64,000 nt of DNA from a virus. Numbering within the stretch: position 1 is the stretch's first letter; each line of letters opens with the position of its first letter. Where the stretch lies: positions 108,362 to 172,361 of IMG/VR virus record IMGVR_UViG_3300030329_005813; one strand, 5' to 3'. Position numbers and translations under genes: made by a program. Of the stretch, positions 11,101 to 21,300 are shown piece after piece. The notes beneath the pieces were generated by a model. The model was not told the origin of the DNA, searched no databases, and was given only the letters and a program-made list of their open reading frames with translations.

Positions 11101-11514
11101 TTGGTTTGCTGCTGCTGGAGATGTATCATTTGCACCCCAGCCGCCATTATCATCGGAAGTATCGTGAGGTGAGAAAGTAATATATCCTGTTGTTCTAGGA
11201 TATAAGTTGTCAAATATATACCTATCAATATAATTTGACTCATTGTGGTATTCGTTTATTTCAGCTTCTGAACCATCGTAAGGATAAGATCTAAGAATCC
11301 TATCAACAGCATCTACATAATACTTCTCTGCTAATCCGAATCTGGCAAAGTTCTCAGGATTTGAAAAATCAACTTGAGGGATATAACGGTCGATATCGAT
11401 AAATCTTTGTTTTATGTTTCTTTCTGATTCAGCGCCAGCATCTAGGCTCTGGAGGTCAGTAGACGTAACAACTTTATCGGTCTTACCCTTGTCAAAAAGT
11501 TTCTTAATAGCCAT
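2161..11514 (-). CDS. Giant baseplate/tail structural protein with LamG-type domains
   Basis: A single uninterrupted 3117-residue frame. Residues ~205-395 look like a concanavalin/LamG domain: GITVEFWLKK, then WHHYAFSIVK, FYRDGQLV and GSIDEFRYWKVQRT, the usual jelly-roll strand order. A second, more diverged lectin-like segment lies at about residues 740-930 and ends GYLRHWQMYLDNKVI. Between them (~480-650) is a helical segment beginning LPSWIIDED that resembles baseplate/tail-protein-I type sequences. The rest is Ser/Thr/Tyr/Gly-rich, as in fibrous virion proteins, with a basic tail (KKASPSKKRSKLPPRK). It lies directly after the gp6-like and DNRLRE-like genes, where T4 has gp7-gp12, so a peripheral baseplate or receptor-binding role is inferred. 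The size is about three times T4 gp7. Confidence 0.85.
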   Translation of the reverse strand: MAIKKLFDKGKTDKVVTSTDLQSLDAGAESERNIKQRFIDIDRYIPQVDFSNPENFARFGLAEKYYVDAVDRILRSYPYDGSEAEINEYHNESNYIDRYIFDNLYPRTTGYITFSPHDTSDDNGGWGANDTSPAAANQYYGEPTNKEYIEVRGGPHTASYGMPSGSLGVSFTGSNYYSTDIYSAAKASPAGRDGTYESNLRMNLDDGITVEFWLKKESFIASKTQKEVIFDLWNQVTSSDARHGRLRIELTASGPAESNENPFRLTFVSGAIATGAGAGFQNLPLGGATITTSKVADNKWHHYAFSIVKGASNNVVKFYRDGQLVNTVATGSTTGEVTGSLIGFIGALQTHPNLPVSTTTPSDNMVGWGKLSGSIDEFRYWKVQRTSKQIRDNYFTQVRGGTNTDISNAELGVYYKFNEGITTDSTLDSVVLDYSGRTSNGIWVGYASDARSTGSAIIESSGSNKSEYKDPVVYHTHPDIQTLRNNLAASASYHDIRNSNSIYHSLPSWIIDEDTESGGQLKNLTQIIGNYFDTLYLQIEAIPSLHSTTYQTSSGKPLPFANRLLESKGFINSEIFANADVISAIRNLDSKREYSEDLHKIKNLIYKNIYNNLVYIFKSKGTEKSFRNLIRCFGVDEDLIRINLYADNTTQLLRNNFRPKAVKKNFIDFHQTDNQDAVVTHQTSSQAGGAKNSDSIGVTYISASHKDISTTAESEVIFPRIKSPADIGYVELTFVSSSIFGWDQADPDPDDFIKPSGGSGYQVLAVRPDSESKHASFYLIDRSNNVTIATSSMYMDVYDDQRWTFALRTRNVLTSSITPADPSSTHGHIGTYLTGGPGDTGPSTHVEVSLYGVHTVYDQVVEEFALSGNAIHSDITVPRRYYVGARRTNVTGGTINEYSSVKVGYLRHWQMYLDNKVIQAHARDTENYGARHPLRSAYLLENALTGVWIPEYETLALNWDFSNVTGSDADGEFIVQDFSSGSLTKRRFRDPDMDPIVNNQYNARGYFFKTNTTAAVDTNYISSARYQLPEEMNSHDMVEIRTDDDLLFTRETRPIKHYFTFEKSMYQAISEEMLNMFAGIEEFNNLIGEPINRYRHEYKDMSKLRQIFYERVENIPDLDKYLSYYQWLDTALGQMLQQLVPGSSRFSDDIRNMVEDTVLTRNKYRHKLPTLRTPKTEIEGQIKGLYEHTYNWRIGHAPLNNPGTKVVHPQPQGKNCLWWKQRAERQGASLTSDKASVDRSAAQVAIIDEQREIYKKKGYSFISASVPQHTALQGTAGVTKVGVNNIPIYTGSYYPNNRFSRVYRLFMGIGMSSRSIIGAWNGQIGAGHNPAGGPNSKYTYWRNSTTPGDASKFIEISNIKDEQSCVQSRHLPLAGTYPTLPNNKTPLIFQATDASAVTSKGGIAPFTLYKSSVATGYASTLSSVSIGGLSTAGTLEINNLHQDVVETGEASMQGPFTEKYVGGLPHRHVDLNTDLDSLASRLEGWKLSVSSTSIKVLSQDTDKPRGDFYRNVKAKRPVNIRNIQQLTGSGKLNSIGNFTKHYEIVQVTDRDTNKRAFIKHQGTGKFNPGGDGAESARGYSSANPAGKLGEFADVAKPDFSIQSSSVGRTDYIFVERFSAPGGPETAGDANGGPALDYASAQYSPYNSINYRNLTVRIPLKILLREHAGQFGFASGSSVSSDDYTGIAAFHKTNRNSALRYKLSSSRTVSETTVREAVRDNYYISHEIPQSDTQYAWITASLVDNEPSQRTVVLGHPHPDGMHSSSVSFTYRDGVSIGPGFIPAYNFVSASDYVTKVDSNGLRVWGNANTFDKSVNDGTYGTGFLNTDFVGLNLNIRQVIDTNTLTLTGSSQSGKTDRAVFLYGNTLAGSSTGEVISTPLGISGNPGIDATVLNSLTLNRNGPYGYPTWKQIRTGETRIGRYLRRNNIISYNETPGRHLVTEDMGRGRQEKVERFGALRTFTEPPVSSKYYPTRFRLGTRTTFKERGKEVTATRPININSTYGNDLVFFTDKKLDRDRGFTKSPPAGYKTVSEYYLRGGLESPSTPIESFINFSYKECVYPRESNTYIYKARKRNSYTNNFWRTSEVDRRALGQSKLSWHGITADSNDPATDAAIVGPGSKRSSWNLDGMREGSYVTASSDSVKAVLADTGSVGILQDISSFIHHGNKTTVTASCIYARPHLIQTTSSVRSLTGPHLAATSSVSPIGGHPMGRMKIYGGITKWEAGEQAGKINADGVFVSASAAPFYDSYDDYAEDLRVMAKDYSIVPEFRISEHIDFYMKQQQGNFLAKNPKLLSIEGSPTGSSVPQNSSEDSFYSVYSTSDFLKHFASLRKDHKEIANPTELILTCKAAMKFLPYNGFYPAERTVEIATQFSKSYAAFTTNPSPGSANDEGFANARLRPLIAPLFAPGILFNTIKSGIAVDYPVFTSSYRVNRPKDVDGETTDYYLLATSSNAPKDSGGKLSGWDYRVPFETLVRPEDHIPYVQFVDMEPHPSASMRLTSSWDGRGDNLYKMMASNFLAEVPEFFLPNGEFTTLKSKPEKQFKAFKEGEIYGMRIKIRKSYNIARQRSRIGKYFVPQDTLLDYSIRDLRETFTMYSRPSAFGPPVSGRGKDIGAANYYNRVKVVDSLRGVNPGFTPPYYDGEAWCDVLFSPSSSFVTLDDILSTSRKIYWRFDHSAGGLSLANNTHPYGEMNINRFAMQLSSSFNLFQKVIEPVAEFDENGNPKAVRPGGAENSSWVIQPKFETPMYNFSDTGVHPIKNSVGTLTYPSNNSESVSRGMWHQFGVIPTDPSRGIFLEVTEIPSEFIEGRVPLYVSSAGDSNHTIDQNASAYDHRNYNSYYGAGGGINSLLDVITFEEKSIKLGQTANKKVVREGIVAVPFIEKAGTRKFFNIDKRLVNAVVKNPDTDLVGESVKSLVNSMQKFVIPPTMDFLSFPDKVDPISMYIFEFEYEFTQNDLVHMWQNLMPPTGKIVKMAETKISHKLLLNEIFGNVAERTNEPINDKLKWMVFKVKQKANNNYYSKVAGFDTDADPRYRFRSQAGRSSKEATAETSFSYNWPYDFFSLIELIKLESEIKFSPIDKDIDSKLVIKSDEEKVAEGVQKKASPSKKRSKLPPRK

Positions 11515-11522
11515 TTATTAAC

Positions 11523-13124
11523 TTATTCCACTCTAAATTTAAATGTTTCCGGTTGCTCATCCCAAGACCCAACGGAGCCATTATAGTAAGCCACTTTGAT
11601 AGCATATGCGTATCCTGGTTCAAACAATCGCATATCAACGTCAAAATAGTTTCCTGAAACGTCGTATGACATTTGTGTGTGTAGCAAACTACCGGTGCCG
11701 TGTGGAATAACTTCAAGCTCATCTATGACTCTGTAAAATCTATAAGACCCACTATCAATAATATATGGAGTTGCCTCAACAGTGGCTTTAGTGTAAATAG
11801 TTGGGCACCAATCTTTTTGTCTGACATATAATCTAAAACGAGCTTGTTCATTCGTGGAATATATTGATTTTAAATTCGTAATGCTAGAAGCATAAGTTGT
11901 AGATGGATTTAAAGCAGGAGTATCAAACTTCTTGGGCCTAAATGATGAAGTTAAAAATTCTATTCTGCCGGTTTGATTATGAACGCCTGTGTTTGCCCAA
12001 ACAGCGTATACTTTCGTTATGTCAACTGTTGAGGAAGTAATTGCAAAAGATGCAGAGTATATTCCTGTTGAAACATAACCACCTGTAATCACTGTGTTGC
12101 CAGCCGCTTGAACGCCGCCACCTTGAGGAAGCAAAATTGATGATGTTGATGGAGATGTATTTCCTATAGATCCTGAATAGAGTTCTACAAAAAGAGGTCC
12201 AGTGCCGATGTCTGGAATATTTCTTAGTTGCCCTCTAACGTAGTTATACATATAAATTGTATTTAAGTTTTCTGCTTGCGGGGCCAACGAGCTACTAAAA
12301 AATATGTTGCCAGTGTCGTCTTTAGTAGCGCTATTCCATCGAGCCTCAAGGCAGGGACGCTTAAAGAAAAACTCAGTTCCCCTTGCAAAAAACTTCTTTG
12401 TATAGAACGAAGTAGTTGACCCAGTAAGATTATTTAAGTTTCCATCGTGGTCTGTTCCGGATGGATTTCCTTGAAAGTAGGCCTCTTGTGATCCTGTTAG
12501 GCGAACTATAAAGCCATGATTCTTTTTTGTGCCGTCAAGCCATTGTTCGACTAACGTTGTCACGTTAATTTTTAAATCCGCGGTTGGGCCGCTACCAGTT
12601 ACTCCTGATACACCTGCACCAAAAGATGCCGTATATGTAGGAGACTGGTGGAAATTTCCACCTTGCCTATCCCACGCAACCCGAACTCCATTGTCACCAT
12701 CTTCGGCATAAACCCAGTTACAACCACCATCTCCATTAGTTAGATCTGTATAGCCTTCCATATCTAGGCCTTTGCCTTCGGACCAATCTTTTTGTAGTGC
12801 CTCGATCACTAAAATTGCATTTTTTGGAAGAGTCTGACTATGTTCAGCGTTATACAATCTTAAATAAAAATCTACTTGGTTTGCAGCAGGTAAATCACCA
12901 TTGTTTCTATCGACTTTAATGGTATTTGCGGCGCCGGACAAATCAAACTTGATTAGGGCTCGCGCAAGCTCTTGAGACCCGGATGATTCTTGCCCATAGA
13001 TAGAAAATACTTCTAGTATATCAGATAAACCCATATTAGCACCAGTAGCTCGGGTTGTTAGATTACTTTGAAAAGCGTTTGTTATTGTGTTGTCTGCACT
13101 GGCATAATATCTCTTAATAGCCAT
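11523..13124 (-). CDS. Baseplate/tail structural protein, DNRLRE-like
   Basis: A 533-residue protein whose ATG overlaps the stop of the gp6-like gene, showing translational coupling. The N-terminal half looks like a DNRLRE-type beta-sandwich: DNTITNAF near the start, then ALIKFDLSG, FYLRLYNAEHS, and aromatic/glycine strands around WSEGKGLDMEGYTD and NWVYAEDGD. Such modules occur in extracellular and virion proteins. The C-terminal half has repeated beta strands with Ser/Thr/Tyr. It opens MAIKRYY, close to the MAIKKLF of the giant protein that follows. The position between gp6-like and the giant tail protein supports a structural role in the baseplate rim. Confidence 0.8.
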   Translation of the reverse strand: MAIKRYYASADNTITNAFQSNLTTRATGANMGLSDILEVFSIYGQESSGSQELARALIKFDLSGAANTIKVDRNNGDLPAANQVDFYLRLYNAEHSQTLPKNAILVIEALQKDWSEGKGLDMEGYTDLTNGDGGCNWVYAEDGDNGVRVAWDRQGGNFHQSPTYTASFGAGVSGVTGSGPTADLKINVTTLVEQWLDGTKKNHGFIVRLTGSQEAYFQGNPSGTDHDGNLNNLTGSTTSFYTKKFFARGTEFFFKRPCLEARWNSATKDDTGNIFFSSSLAPQAENLNTIYMYNYVRGQLRNIPDIGTGPLFVELYSGSIGNTSPSTSSILLPQGGGVQAAGNTVITGGYVSTGIYSASFAITSSTVDITKVYAVWANTGVHNQTGRIEFLTSSFRPKKFDTPALNPSTTYASSITNLKSIYSTNEQARFRLYVRQKDWCPTIYTKATVEATPYIIDSGSYRFYRVIDELEVIPHGTGSLLHTQMSYDVSGNYFDVDMRLFEPGYAYAIKVAYYNGSVGSWDEQPETFKFRVE

Positions 13125-14920
13125 TATTCAATCGTTCCTTTGATATCAGCATCAGGATATTTAAGTTCCATACACACATTGTCTGGCACACTTACAAATC
13201 TACCGTCCGCTGATAACTGCTGATTAAAATTCATAGATGTGCTTGAGTAAGCACCCGTGGTGCGAGGCATTATTTTTACGTTTTTAACATCGATGATTCC
13301 AGGCACGTCTTTATTTAAAATATTGTATATATCAGTAATATATAATCTTTCTCCCATGTATAGAGGCTGAGCATACATCGCGGCAATTGCATTCTGGGCG
13401 GCTGCCAACACTTGAAATTTATTAAAACTTGGGTCTGCTACGGCATGAAACTCAATTGCAAAATTAACTATTTTTCCGTCTAAAATATCAATCGTATCGT
13501 GAATCATTTTGTAGTTGTTTAACCACATTTTTAAATTTTCTTTCAATGTGTTATTAGCTTGAACAAGATAACGATTCTGATTTTCGGCTAAAACATACAT
13601 ATTTAAGTTTCTTTTGAAAGAGTCTGGGTCTTGTACCACCCGAATTCTTTTAATTGTTCCAAATTTTGGCGGCATAGCGTATGAAATAGCCTCAAAATCC
13701 TGTAGTGTAACAGCGCGATTTTGTGTTGCGAAATGATCATAAGCTCTTCGCTTGATTTCATCAGCCGTTGGGAAAGACACACTACCAACAATTGGCTCTT
13801 CGTTATATACTTCTATAGACTCTCTAATTGTTCTTTGGGTTGCGGTGGGCACCTTGTCAGGACTGTTGTAAGTTACAATGGCATTATCTACCTTATCTAC
13901 AGCACCAATTCTAGCATTTGTATTTCTAGTTGTATTTTCTCTATAGGTAATCGTTAATATTGTATTAGATGGACCGACGCCAAACTTGTCGGTTTCTAAT
14001 AGTTTTGCGGGATCAAAACTTGTATCACTAATAAACTCTCTACCGTGCATTTTTAATGCTATATTTGTTGGCTCCGCAACTGTTGTGGTTTTTAGCTCTG
14101 AGTCCGAACCATATCCAAATTGAAGATAATACTTTCCGTCTTCTCTTTCTACCACAAATCTTCTAGCGGCAACAAAAGGTTTCATAATTGCCGGGGTCGA
14201 ATCTCCGTCAGTGCCTCTATTCGTTACGGATTTATAGATTACATTTTGTGATAAATAGTCAACCTCGTGATATTCGTGCCCCTCTTCATCGACAACTGAT
14301 ACTATTTCTGTCAACTGTCGCGAAGACAATGGAATTTTTCTAAATTTTATAAAGTCTCCAATGGTTATTCGCTCTCTGCTGAACCCACCGGATATTATTT
14401 TACCATAAGCTTTTATAGCGTATGACGTAGGTATACCGGTTGAGTCGTTAACTCGTGCGGCCACAACTTCATTAAATGCATTATCAAATCGAACGTCTTC
14501 ATCCAATATGTATTTATTACCGGTTTGAGACGAGACTGTTGTACCTCTTTTTAAAATAGGCTTATATGTACTATTCGGACCAAGACCAACATCATTAGCT
14601 GGTACAATACAGAAAAATGCTGCGACACCCACAGCCGATGGAACGCCCCGATATTTAAATCCGAGTTGTTTCGATAATCTAACAACATTTGTAAACTCTG
14701 CTGTTGAGTCAAGAAATGATTCATTAACCTGATAGTCTAGATAAAAAGACATAATGTCGCCAACGTAAGCAACTGTATCTAATATTAAAGACCCAAATGA
14801 AGCTTGATTAAAATCTTTATATACTTCTGGATAATAACGCTTGGCATACTGTACCAGATCACTCTTGATAGTGTCGAATTCTCTGTTTGTGTATTTAATG
14901 GGTGTTTTTAAATTAGCCAT
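13124..14920 (-). CDS. Baseplate wedge protein, T4 gp6-like (baseplate J family)
   Basis: A 598-residue protein (T4 gp6 is about 660). The opening, with YTNREFDTIKSDLVQYAKRY, PEVYKDFNQASFGSLILD and YVGDIMSFYLDYQVNESFLD, is the characteristic start of gp6/baseplate-J proteins in T4-like phages. The middle has QNRAVTLQDFEAISYAMPPK, and the C-terminal domain has the gp6-type GERLYITDIYNILNKDVPGI. In T4, gp6 dimers form the inner ring of the baseplate that drives sheath contraction. Start: GAAAGGAAGAAATGAATGG gives a strong ribosome site. A late-promoter-like motif lies immediately upstream, the only one found in the first 42 kb, and the gp25-like gene is next upstream. Confidence 0.93.
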   Translation of the reverse strand: MANLKTPIKYTNREFDTIKSDLVQYAKRYYPEVYKDFNQASFGSLILDTVAYVGDIMSFYLDYQVNESFLDSTAEFTNVVRLSKQLGFKYRGVPSAVGVAAFFCIVPANDVGLGPNSTYKPILKRGTTVSSQTGNKYILDEDVRFDNAFNEVVAARVNDSTGIPTSYAIKAYGKIISGGFSRERITIGDFIKFRKIPLSSRQLTEIVSVVDEEGHEYHEVDYLSQNVIYKSVTNRGTDGDSTPAIMKPFVAARRFVVEREDGKYYLQFGYGSDSELKTTTVAEPTNIALKMHGREFISDTSFDPAKLLETDKFGVGPSNTILTITYRENTTRNTNARIGAVDKVDNAIVTYNSPDKVPTATQRTIRESIEVYNEEPIVGSVSFPTADEIKRRAYDHFATQNRAVTLQDFEAISYAMPPKFGTIKRIRVVQDPDSFKRNLNMYVLAENQNRYLVQANNTLKENLKMWLNNYKMIHDTIDILDGKIVNFAIEFHAVADPSFNKFQVLAAAQNAIAAMYAQPLYMGERLYITDIYNILNKDVPGIIDVKNVKIMPRTTGAYSSTSMNFNQQLSADGRFVSVPDNVCMELKYPDADIKGTIE

Positions 14921-14937
14921 TCATTTCTTCCTTTCTT

Positions 14938-14951
14938 TTAATAAATAGTTT
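14938..14951 (-). promoter_or_regulatory. Late-promoter-like motif (ACTATTTATTAAAAG) before gp6-like gene
   Basis: On the minus strand the 33 bases between the gp25-like stop and the gp6-like ATG contain AACTATTTATTAAAAG followed by GAAAGGAAG. It matches the motif repeated at about 14 other gene starts in this window and sits ~20 bases before the ATG. Confidence 0.5.
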
Positions 14952-14952
14952 T

Positions 14953-15342
14953 CTAAGAAGAAACAGATAACTCTAAAACGTCTCTTTCGTTAAAAGGTAC
15001 TATTTTGTACTCAATTCTTAATCCCATAAAATTTTCAGGCAGGTCTGGATTGTTCAAAGGAGAATTGATGTATAATTTTTCTATTTTAACATATGGCAGA
15101 TAAGTTGCCAATTGTTCTTTTATTCTACCTTTTAAATCATTATATGTTATTTGAGTGTTTTGCCTAAATAAATATCTTTTTATTCCCACTCCAAAATTAA
15201 TATCCATTATACGTTCACCAGGATTAGTAAAGATTAGCATCTTTATATTTTGGGCGGCGACTTGCTTAATATCCTGTAATAGTTCATATGGACCATCTTC
15301 TAAAGAAGTATTTAAAGGTAATCTTGCTCCTAAACCTGGCAT
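14953..15342 (-). CDS. Baseplate wedge protein, T4 gp25-like (GPW/gp25 family)
   Basis: A 129-residue protein, the normal gp25 length. The family signature is clear: NIKMLIFTNPGERIMDINFG followed by VGIKRYLF, then a run of amphipathic helix and strands ending RIEYKIVPFNERDVLELSV. gp25 joins wedges to the central hub and seeds the sheath, and is among the most conserved contractile-tail proteins. It starts with ATG after a strong CAGAGGAGAAATAAA site. It lies between the 2393-residue protein and gp6, the same gp25-gp6 order seen in many marine T4-like genomes. Confidence 0.95.
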   Translation of the reverse strand: MPGLGARLPLNTSLEDGPYELLQDIKQVAAQNIKMLIFTNPGERIMDINFGVGIKRYLFRQNTQITYNDLKGRIKEQLATYLPYVKIEKLYINSPLNNPDLPENFMGLRIEYKIVPFNERDVLELSVSS

Positions 15343-15366
15343 TTTATTTCTCCTCTGTCTTAACTA

Positions 15367-18300
15367 TTAGTCTTCCGTAAAATCATCTTCTGGATCATAA
15401 CATAAGTTTCCATCTTTATCGTATGGCCTATCAACTTTCTTTTGCCAAAGGCGCACATTAAATTTTGGCCAGGGCGGGGCCGTATCTTGCCTGAGCATTT
15501 CTTCCATCTCTGTGCTTGTCAATGACTCACTAATATATAGTGGGTTTTCTAAATTATATAGGTCCATAAAATTGTGTGCAACTATTCTTTTTGTTCTACT
15601 AAACGCGTTTTTAAATTCCCATCTCTTAAAATTAACGGCAAATGGAGACAGGTTTAATCCTCCACCATAATATTCACTAGGGGCAAATGGACCACTGGGT
15701 TTATACCAACCGTCGTTATCTTCGCCTTGGCCGGGGCGGCCATGAGTATCGACCCACGCGCCGGGAAATTCATATGGGCCTTCCATTGTTCCATCAGCAC
15801 CCTCAGCCCCTGCCTTGCCAATAGAGGGCGGAAATGCGTTAATAATGTATACTGCTATGACTGACATAATTCTTGGCATATTAAAACAATATCTAAAAAG
15901 CATCTTGTACTCTGGACCACATACCAAGCCCTGTATTAACGGGGCCATACCACCTATACCATCATATGAATCATACCAACTTGCATCAGCTAAATCTGTA
16001 CCCATCGGCATAACTAACTCACTTTTTACTAGTGGTATGCTCATTGGATTTTCGTCTACATTAGAAGTACCTATGGAAAAAGCTTTATTATTTTGTCGTG
16101 TAGCAGCCGGATAATAAGAAGTTACTGTGCTGAGTAATTCTTTTAGATTAGAAGATTTTGGCAGTATGGATTCCGTACTTTTATTTGGTGGAACAAAAAC
16201 AATTCTTAACCCATAGGACCAGGATTGCCATAAATCAACTTTTTGAAGATTTAAAGGTTCAAAAATTGATGCCTTTGATGCTAACCAAGCTTGCCACTCT
16301 GAGGCCTTTACCACTCCGAATAAATGTGGGTCGCGACTCTGGACATGTTGCCGCCAAACTTTTGGTATTCCACTGGACTCAAGATCGCCATACTTAGACC
16401 TTAAACTACTAAGAACAGCCGTTGTATTTGCTGCGCCGGCGACAAGATTTACAAAATATTGCTCGTCGTAGTCCTCCACGTAAATATAACTCTCTAATAC
16501 AAAAGGTGAATAACGATTTTTACTTTCATTGGAAGGTTCAAGAGCGCTTGGAGACATAGGATTTAAGCGCTCTTCGGCGTCGGGATTTGAGTATTTTTCA
16601 AAAAAGATATTAGAATCTCCCGCATAGCCCGATATCTTGGGGTTGACCGCGTTATGCACAACGGCAAAAGGATTTGCTAAACTAGATGGTTTTGCAAAAG
16701 TATTAAAATCAATATTACCATAACACCCATATGTTGAATCACCCAAGAAAGCTTCATATAAAGTTTTGTACTCTGGTGGGATTCTTTTTGAAAACTCTCC
16801 GGAAATATAAGCCAACTCTTCTTTAATATATCTAGATAATATTATTTCTGCGTAGGGCTCCACTTCTCTCATAAAGTAGTCCCACGATCTTTCTTTTAAT
16901 TTTCTAGCTTCTTCAATACTAAGAGCATTGTCATTATTTAGTGGATTTAAAAATCCTTTTGATATATTTGCCAAGTGCTCACGAAATATACTAGGTGGCA
17001 TTACTCTTTTTAGTTTTTCGCCGGTATTAGCATATGGCTTATCGCTTGTAAGTGTAGGATCTTTTTTCCATATACCTTGCAGACCGTTAATGATATCAAC
17101 TGCTTCTTGTTCTTCTGTAGTGGCCTCGACCAAACCAGCGTCCAGCTTGCGACCAAAGTTTTGTACCGCTTGCTCTAAAAACTGAAAATAATACTCATCA
17201 TTTTTTCTTCTGCCAAAACCCTTAACTGAGTATTGTAGAAATCCGTCTTTTAATGTCTGAGTTATATATCGAGCCAAAAGACTATCATAAACTTCATTAA
17301 AGTCGGCCTTAAACTTAACAAAACTTGGCATGCCTTTGAGGACAGCTTCAGTAATATAGATTCTTATTGTTGATTTAATCAAGCCCTCTATCATTGAAGC
17401 TGTCGATCTTCTCATTACTTTGCCGCAGGGAGGCTCCAAAACACAATGAGAACTTTGATTTATTCTTGGATCGTCAGCTATTTTTTTGTGAAACTCCATC
17501 ACTTGCTTACCGATTTGTTTAAAATCAACAATATTTTTTCTTTTTGGGTCGCATGCATCAACTTCGGGTATCATTTTATCTGCTATTCCACACCATCCAT
17601 TTCTATTTTGTGGCGGCTGCATATAGAATGATGGAAAAACATCGTTTCCTCCAAATGCTATAGGGTCGATTGGTTCTGGAAGACCAGTTACTGGATGTCG
17701 ATGTGTCTTGTCTAGATTGATTTTTCTAGGGGCATATCTTACTGGATCATTTCCGCTGAAGGTGCTTCCACCTTCACCATAAAGAAATGCTGTATTGTTA
17801 TGTCCTATCATACTAGCTAATGAATTAAAAAGACTAGTATTAATATAGCCATACATTTCTGTTGCACATATTTCTGCAATATTACTAAAAGATTGAGCGA
17901 TTGCAGCACCTTCCATGATTGGGGTCGCTGCGGGCCACTCGTCTCTTAAGATTTTTTCTATGTATTTACCAAATACAACTCCTTGAGCCGATAGCCCAGC
18001 AGAACTAGCTATAGTATTATTTTTAATTTGATTAATTGTTTCTTTGACAGTTTTTATTACTTCGTCAATTGAAGTCTGTAGTTCGTCGCGAACATTTTGA
18101 AGTTCAGTTCGATCATAAGTTTGACCGCCAAATTGACCGGTATCTGGGGTTATTATTTGCTCTACATCTATTTCCCTAAGGGCAGGAAGTAGACCATTTT
18201 CTAAATGAGCATATTCATTTGATGGTGCATTTGAAATATTTACTGAATGCAAATCTAAAGTTAAATTAGTTGCATCAACATAAACTTTGTTTGAGTTGTA

Positions 18301-21300
18301 AATCTGTGAGGCCTCACGTATTTCAACCCTTAAATTGTATATTGCAGCTTCAATATCTGGATTTCCAGTTGTTTGAGTACTGGGTACCGTTGAACTATAG
18401 GGAAAGCCCGCAGTCATGACGCTTTCAATATCTAAGCCTAATTCATCTTCAATGTATTCTACTATATCTAATGGTATGCCTGGGTCTGTGTCGATTACTA
18501 CTGTTTCTTTGCCCTTTTCAACTTCTTCGTCTTCTGGTGGAAGAGCGTCAAAAGAATATTTAAAACTTTCAACTAGTTCCATTCTGTATCTGTTGTTAAG
18601 TGTTGTAGCATTATAATCTGAGGCAGTGTACTTAATCTTGAAAGAATACCAGTCTCTGTTCTTCTTAGGATAGTAGTTGCTATAAGAGAGAATTAAATCC
18701 GGGTTACCATTAGCTATAAATTGACGATTCATAAATTTATAACCTGCGTCGTGGTGGGCTTCTCCTGGATTTTTTAAGATATATTCTAAATATTTTGCTA
18801 CTGTTTCTGGTAGCAACATTTCACGGGTATTTTCTCTTGGACTAAAAATACCAAATATTGCCTGAAATGCTATAAATGCGTGATGGGAGGTTAAACTACG
18901 ACCATCCCTATCGGATAAAATCATATTTAAAAATCCGGCTGGTCCCATAAGATCCTGAATATATACTTGCTCAAGTATGGAATACATACCTTCAATGGCT
19001 CCAGCGGGACCAGAAGCCACAGCAATTGGGCCTGTAGGAAGCATTTCGGGCGAAGGATCGCGAGGTAGTATTCCAGGAACTGGACATGACGGATCCGAAT
19101 AATCATCTAATATTGGAGGCATATCCGCAAAAAGACCATTTTGTGCAATATTTGCTAAATCTTCTATGTCAGAGATTGCACGACATTTTAAAGATTTTAT
19201 TTGAGAGTCTACCAGCGCTGGATCTAAATTTTTATTGGTTAATAGCATTCTTCTTAAATTATCAACTTCTTCCGCGCCAGAAACATCTGAACAAACTTCT
19301 GGAAAAACTGGTAGACCTGGAGAGGTTCTTGTTCTAAATGCCGGATCGATCATCGCGCCCAATGACATAAAGAAGGCTTCTATTGCAGCATTATTTGGAA
19401 ATATGCATAAAAATGATCTATGCCTTAAATTAACCAAATGACCAATAGCGTCATACACTTCCTTTGCGGCTATTCCCTCAGTTAAATCAATAAATTCACC
19501 CTGTGTTAATACTAATCCGATTTCGTTTAGAAAAGCAGCCGATTCTTCAGCAGATGGTAAACTTTCGGCATCTGTACACGCTCTGCTAAAAGAACCAAAT
19601 AAATCTGCTGCTGCCTTATTAATTGTCTCGTCATCAGCTAATGGTAGTGGAATTCCCAGCGAAGATAAGCCAGTGTCACTAAGAGTGTCTTTGATTGAAT
19701 TGGCAAAATTATTTGAAGGGATATTCTCGAACAACCCAGAAGCCAAATCTCCCAAAAGACCTAGCAGGTTGCATATACCATTTAAAAGTATTTTTAAAAT
19801 CATATCTAATATGACTACAATGACTTTAACTGCTATTTGTATAATGGCTTCTAAAAGTCCATCCATCATCGATTTCATATTATCTGTTGTGGAAAACTTT
19901 GGTATTTCCGGCATTTCAATTGCCGCATTACCTCTATTAAAATCCAAATCTAAAGTCTTCATAAAAGAATCTAGCGGTGGATTAAATATTGGAGGAGGTG
20001 GACATTCACTCTTAATGAGTATTTTAGCTATTAATTCAGCTCCTGGAAACTTTTCTATTTCGGATAAAAGATAGTCAGTATCAACATTTTCTAATATACA
20101 ATCAACATATAGGCCCATATCGGCGTTCATCATATTGCTAGAGGCTGTACCTATTGTGCCAACATTGGCCGTCTGAGCCTCTGGTCTAAACTGTGCTGTT
20201 TGGCTAGCTACTGTTGCATTCTCATCGCCAACATTTAAATCAGCAACATTGTAGTTGTAGCTACCGGTTCTATAGCCAGATTCCCAAGGAGGTTGGGGGG
20301 CGCCACCTTTTTCAGTTACACAATTTTTAATTCTAGTTTGCATTTCAGGGGACAAGCCAGTAAATATTTTTTCAATATAGGCTGAGTCCATCGCCTTCAT
20401 TGCGGCACTAACAACTGCGTCTTGAGTATCGGCTAAACTAACCCCTTTCGTAAGGCACTCAAAAGCAGTATTTATTAAGTCTAGGAGGCCGCCTTGACCT
20501 AACTTATTAAGTATATTTTGAGATAATTCGTCTAAATTACTTGATTGCTCTAAAAGTTCTGGTAGCTTTAAAAATATGTTGTCGCCAAGCTGTAAACTAG
20601 AATTAGCAGAATTCTGAGCACGAGAAAGCATTCCTCCTAGATCACCAAGCTCGTTAAGATAATCAAGTTGTGAAGAAGAATCCCGACATACCTGAGATGA
20701 AAATTTTGCTGTTATTGCATCTGGTAGGCTAACAATCTTGTCAACAACGGCCTGTGCTGCCATATGCAGTGGATCATCCGATACTCCAGTAGATCCCAAC
20801 GGGCTGTTAACTTCATTAATAGTTATTTCTGGAAATGTATACTTGACGAAAAACTTATCCCATGCCATTGGCTTTCTTGCACCGGCGTCAGCAACTATGT
20901 CAGGCAAAGCAGCTATATATGCCATTGTGCGCGGATCATTGATTGGTTCTAAATCTTTAAACCCTCCAAGATTATCCCCTTCTTTTTTCCATAACAGCTC
21001 AACTGGCTCACAATATGGTTCATTAGCTTGACCATATATTACTTGGTATTCTTCATTAAATCTAAACTCTACTCTTTCAGCTGCCCCAGGACCATTTAAT
21101 TTAAAGCCGTTTCTATTCATTAAAGATACCAGAACAGGAACAAATTTCTTTAATTTTCTGATTTCTTCATTAGGATCAAAATTAGGTATTACTTGGCCGG
21201 TTTCATATGACCACAGTGCATACTGATGGCCGTAATATCTAAATGCTTCGCACACTTGACGAATCATAAGGCGAATCTTTGGAGCCTCTAACACAACGCC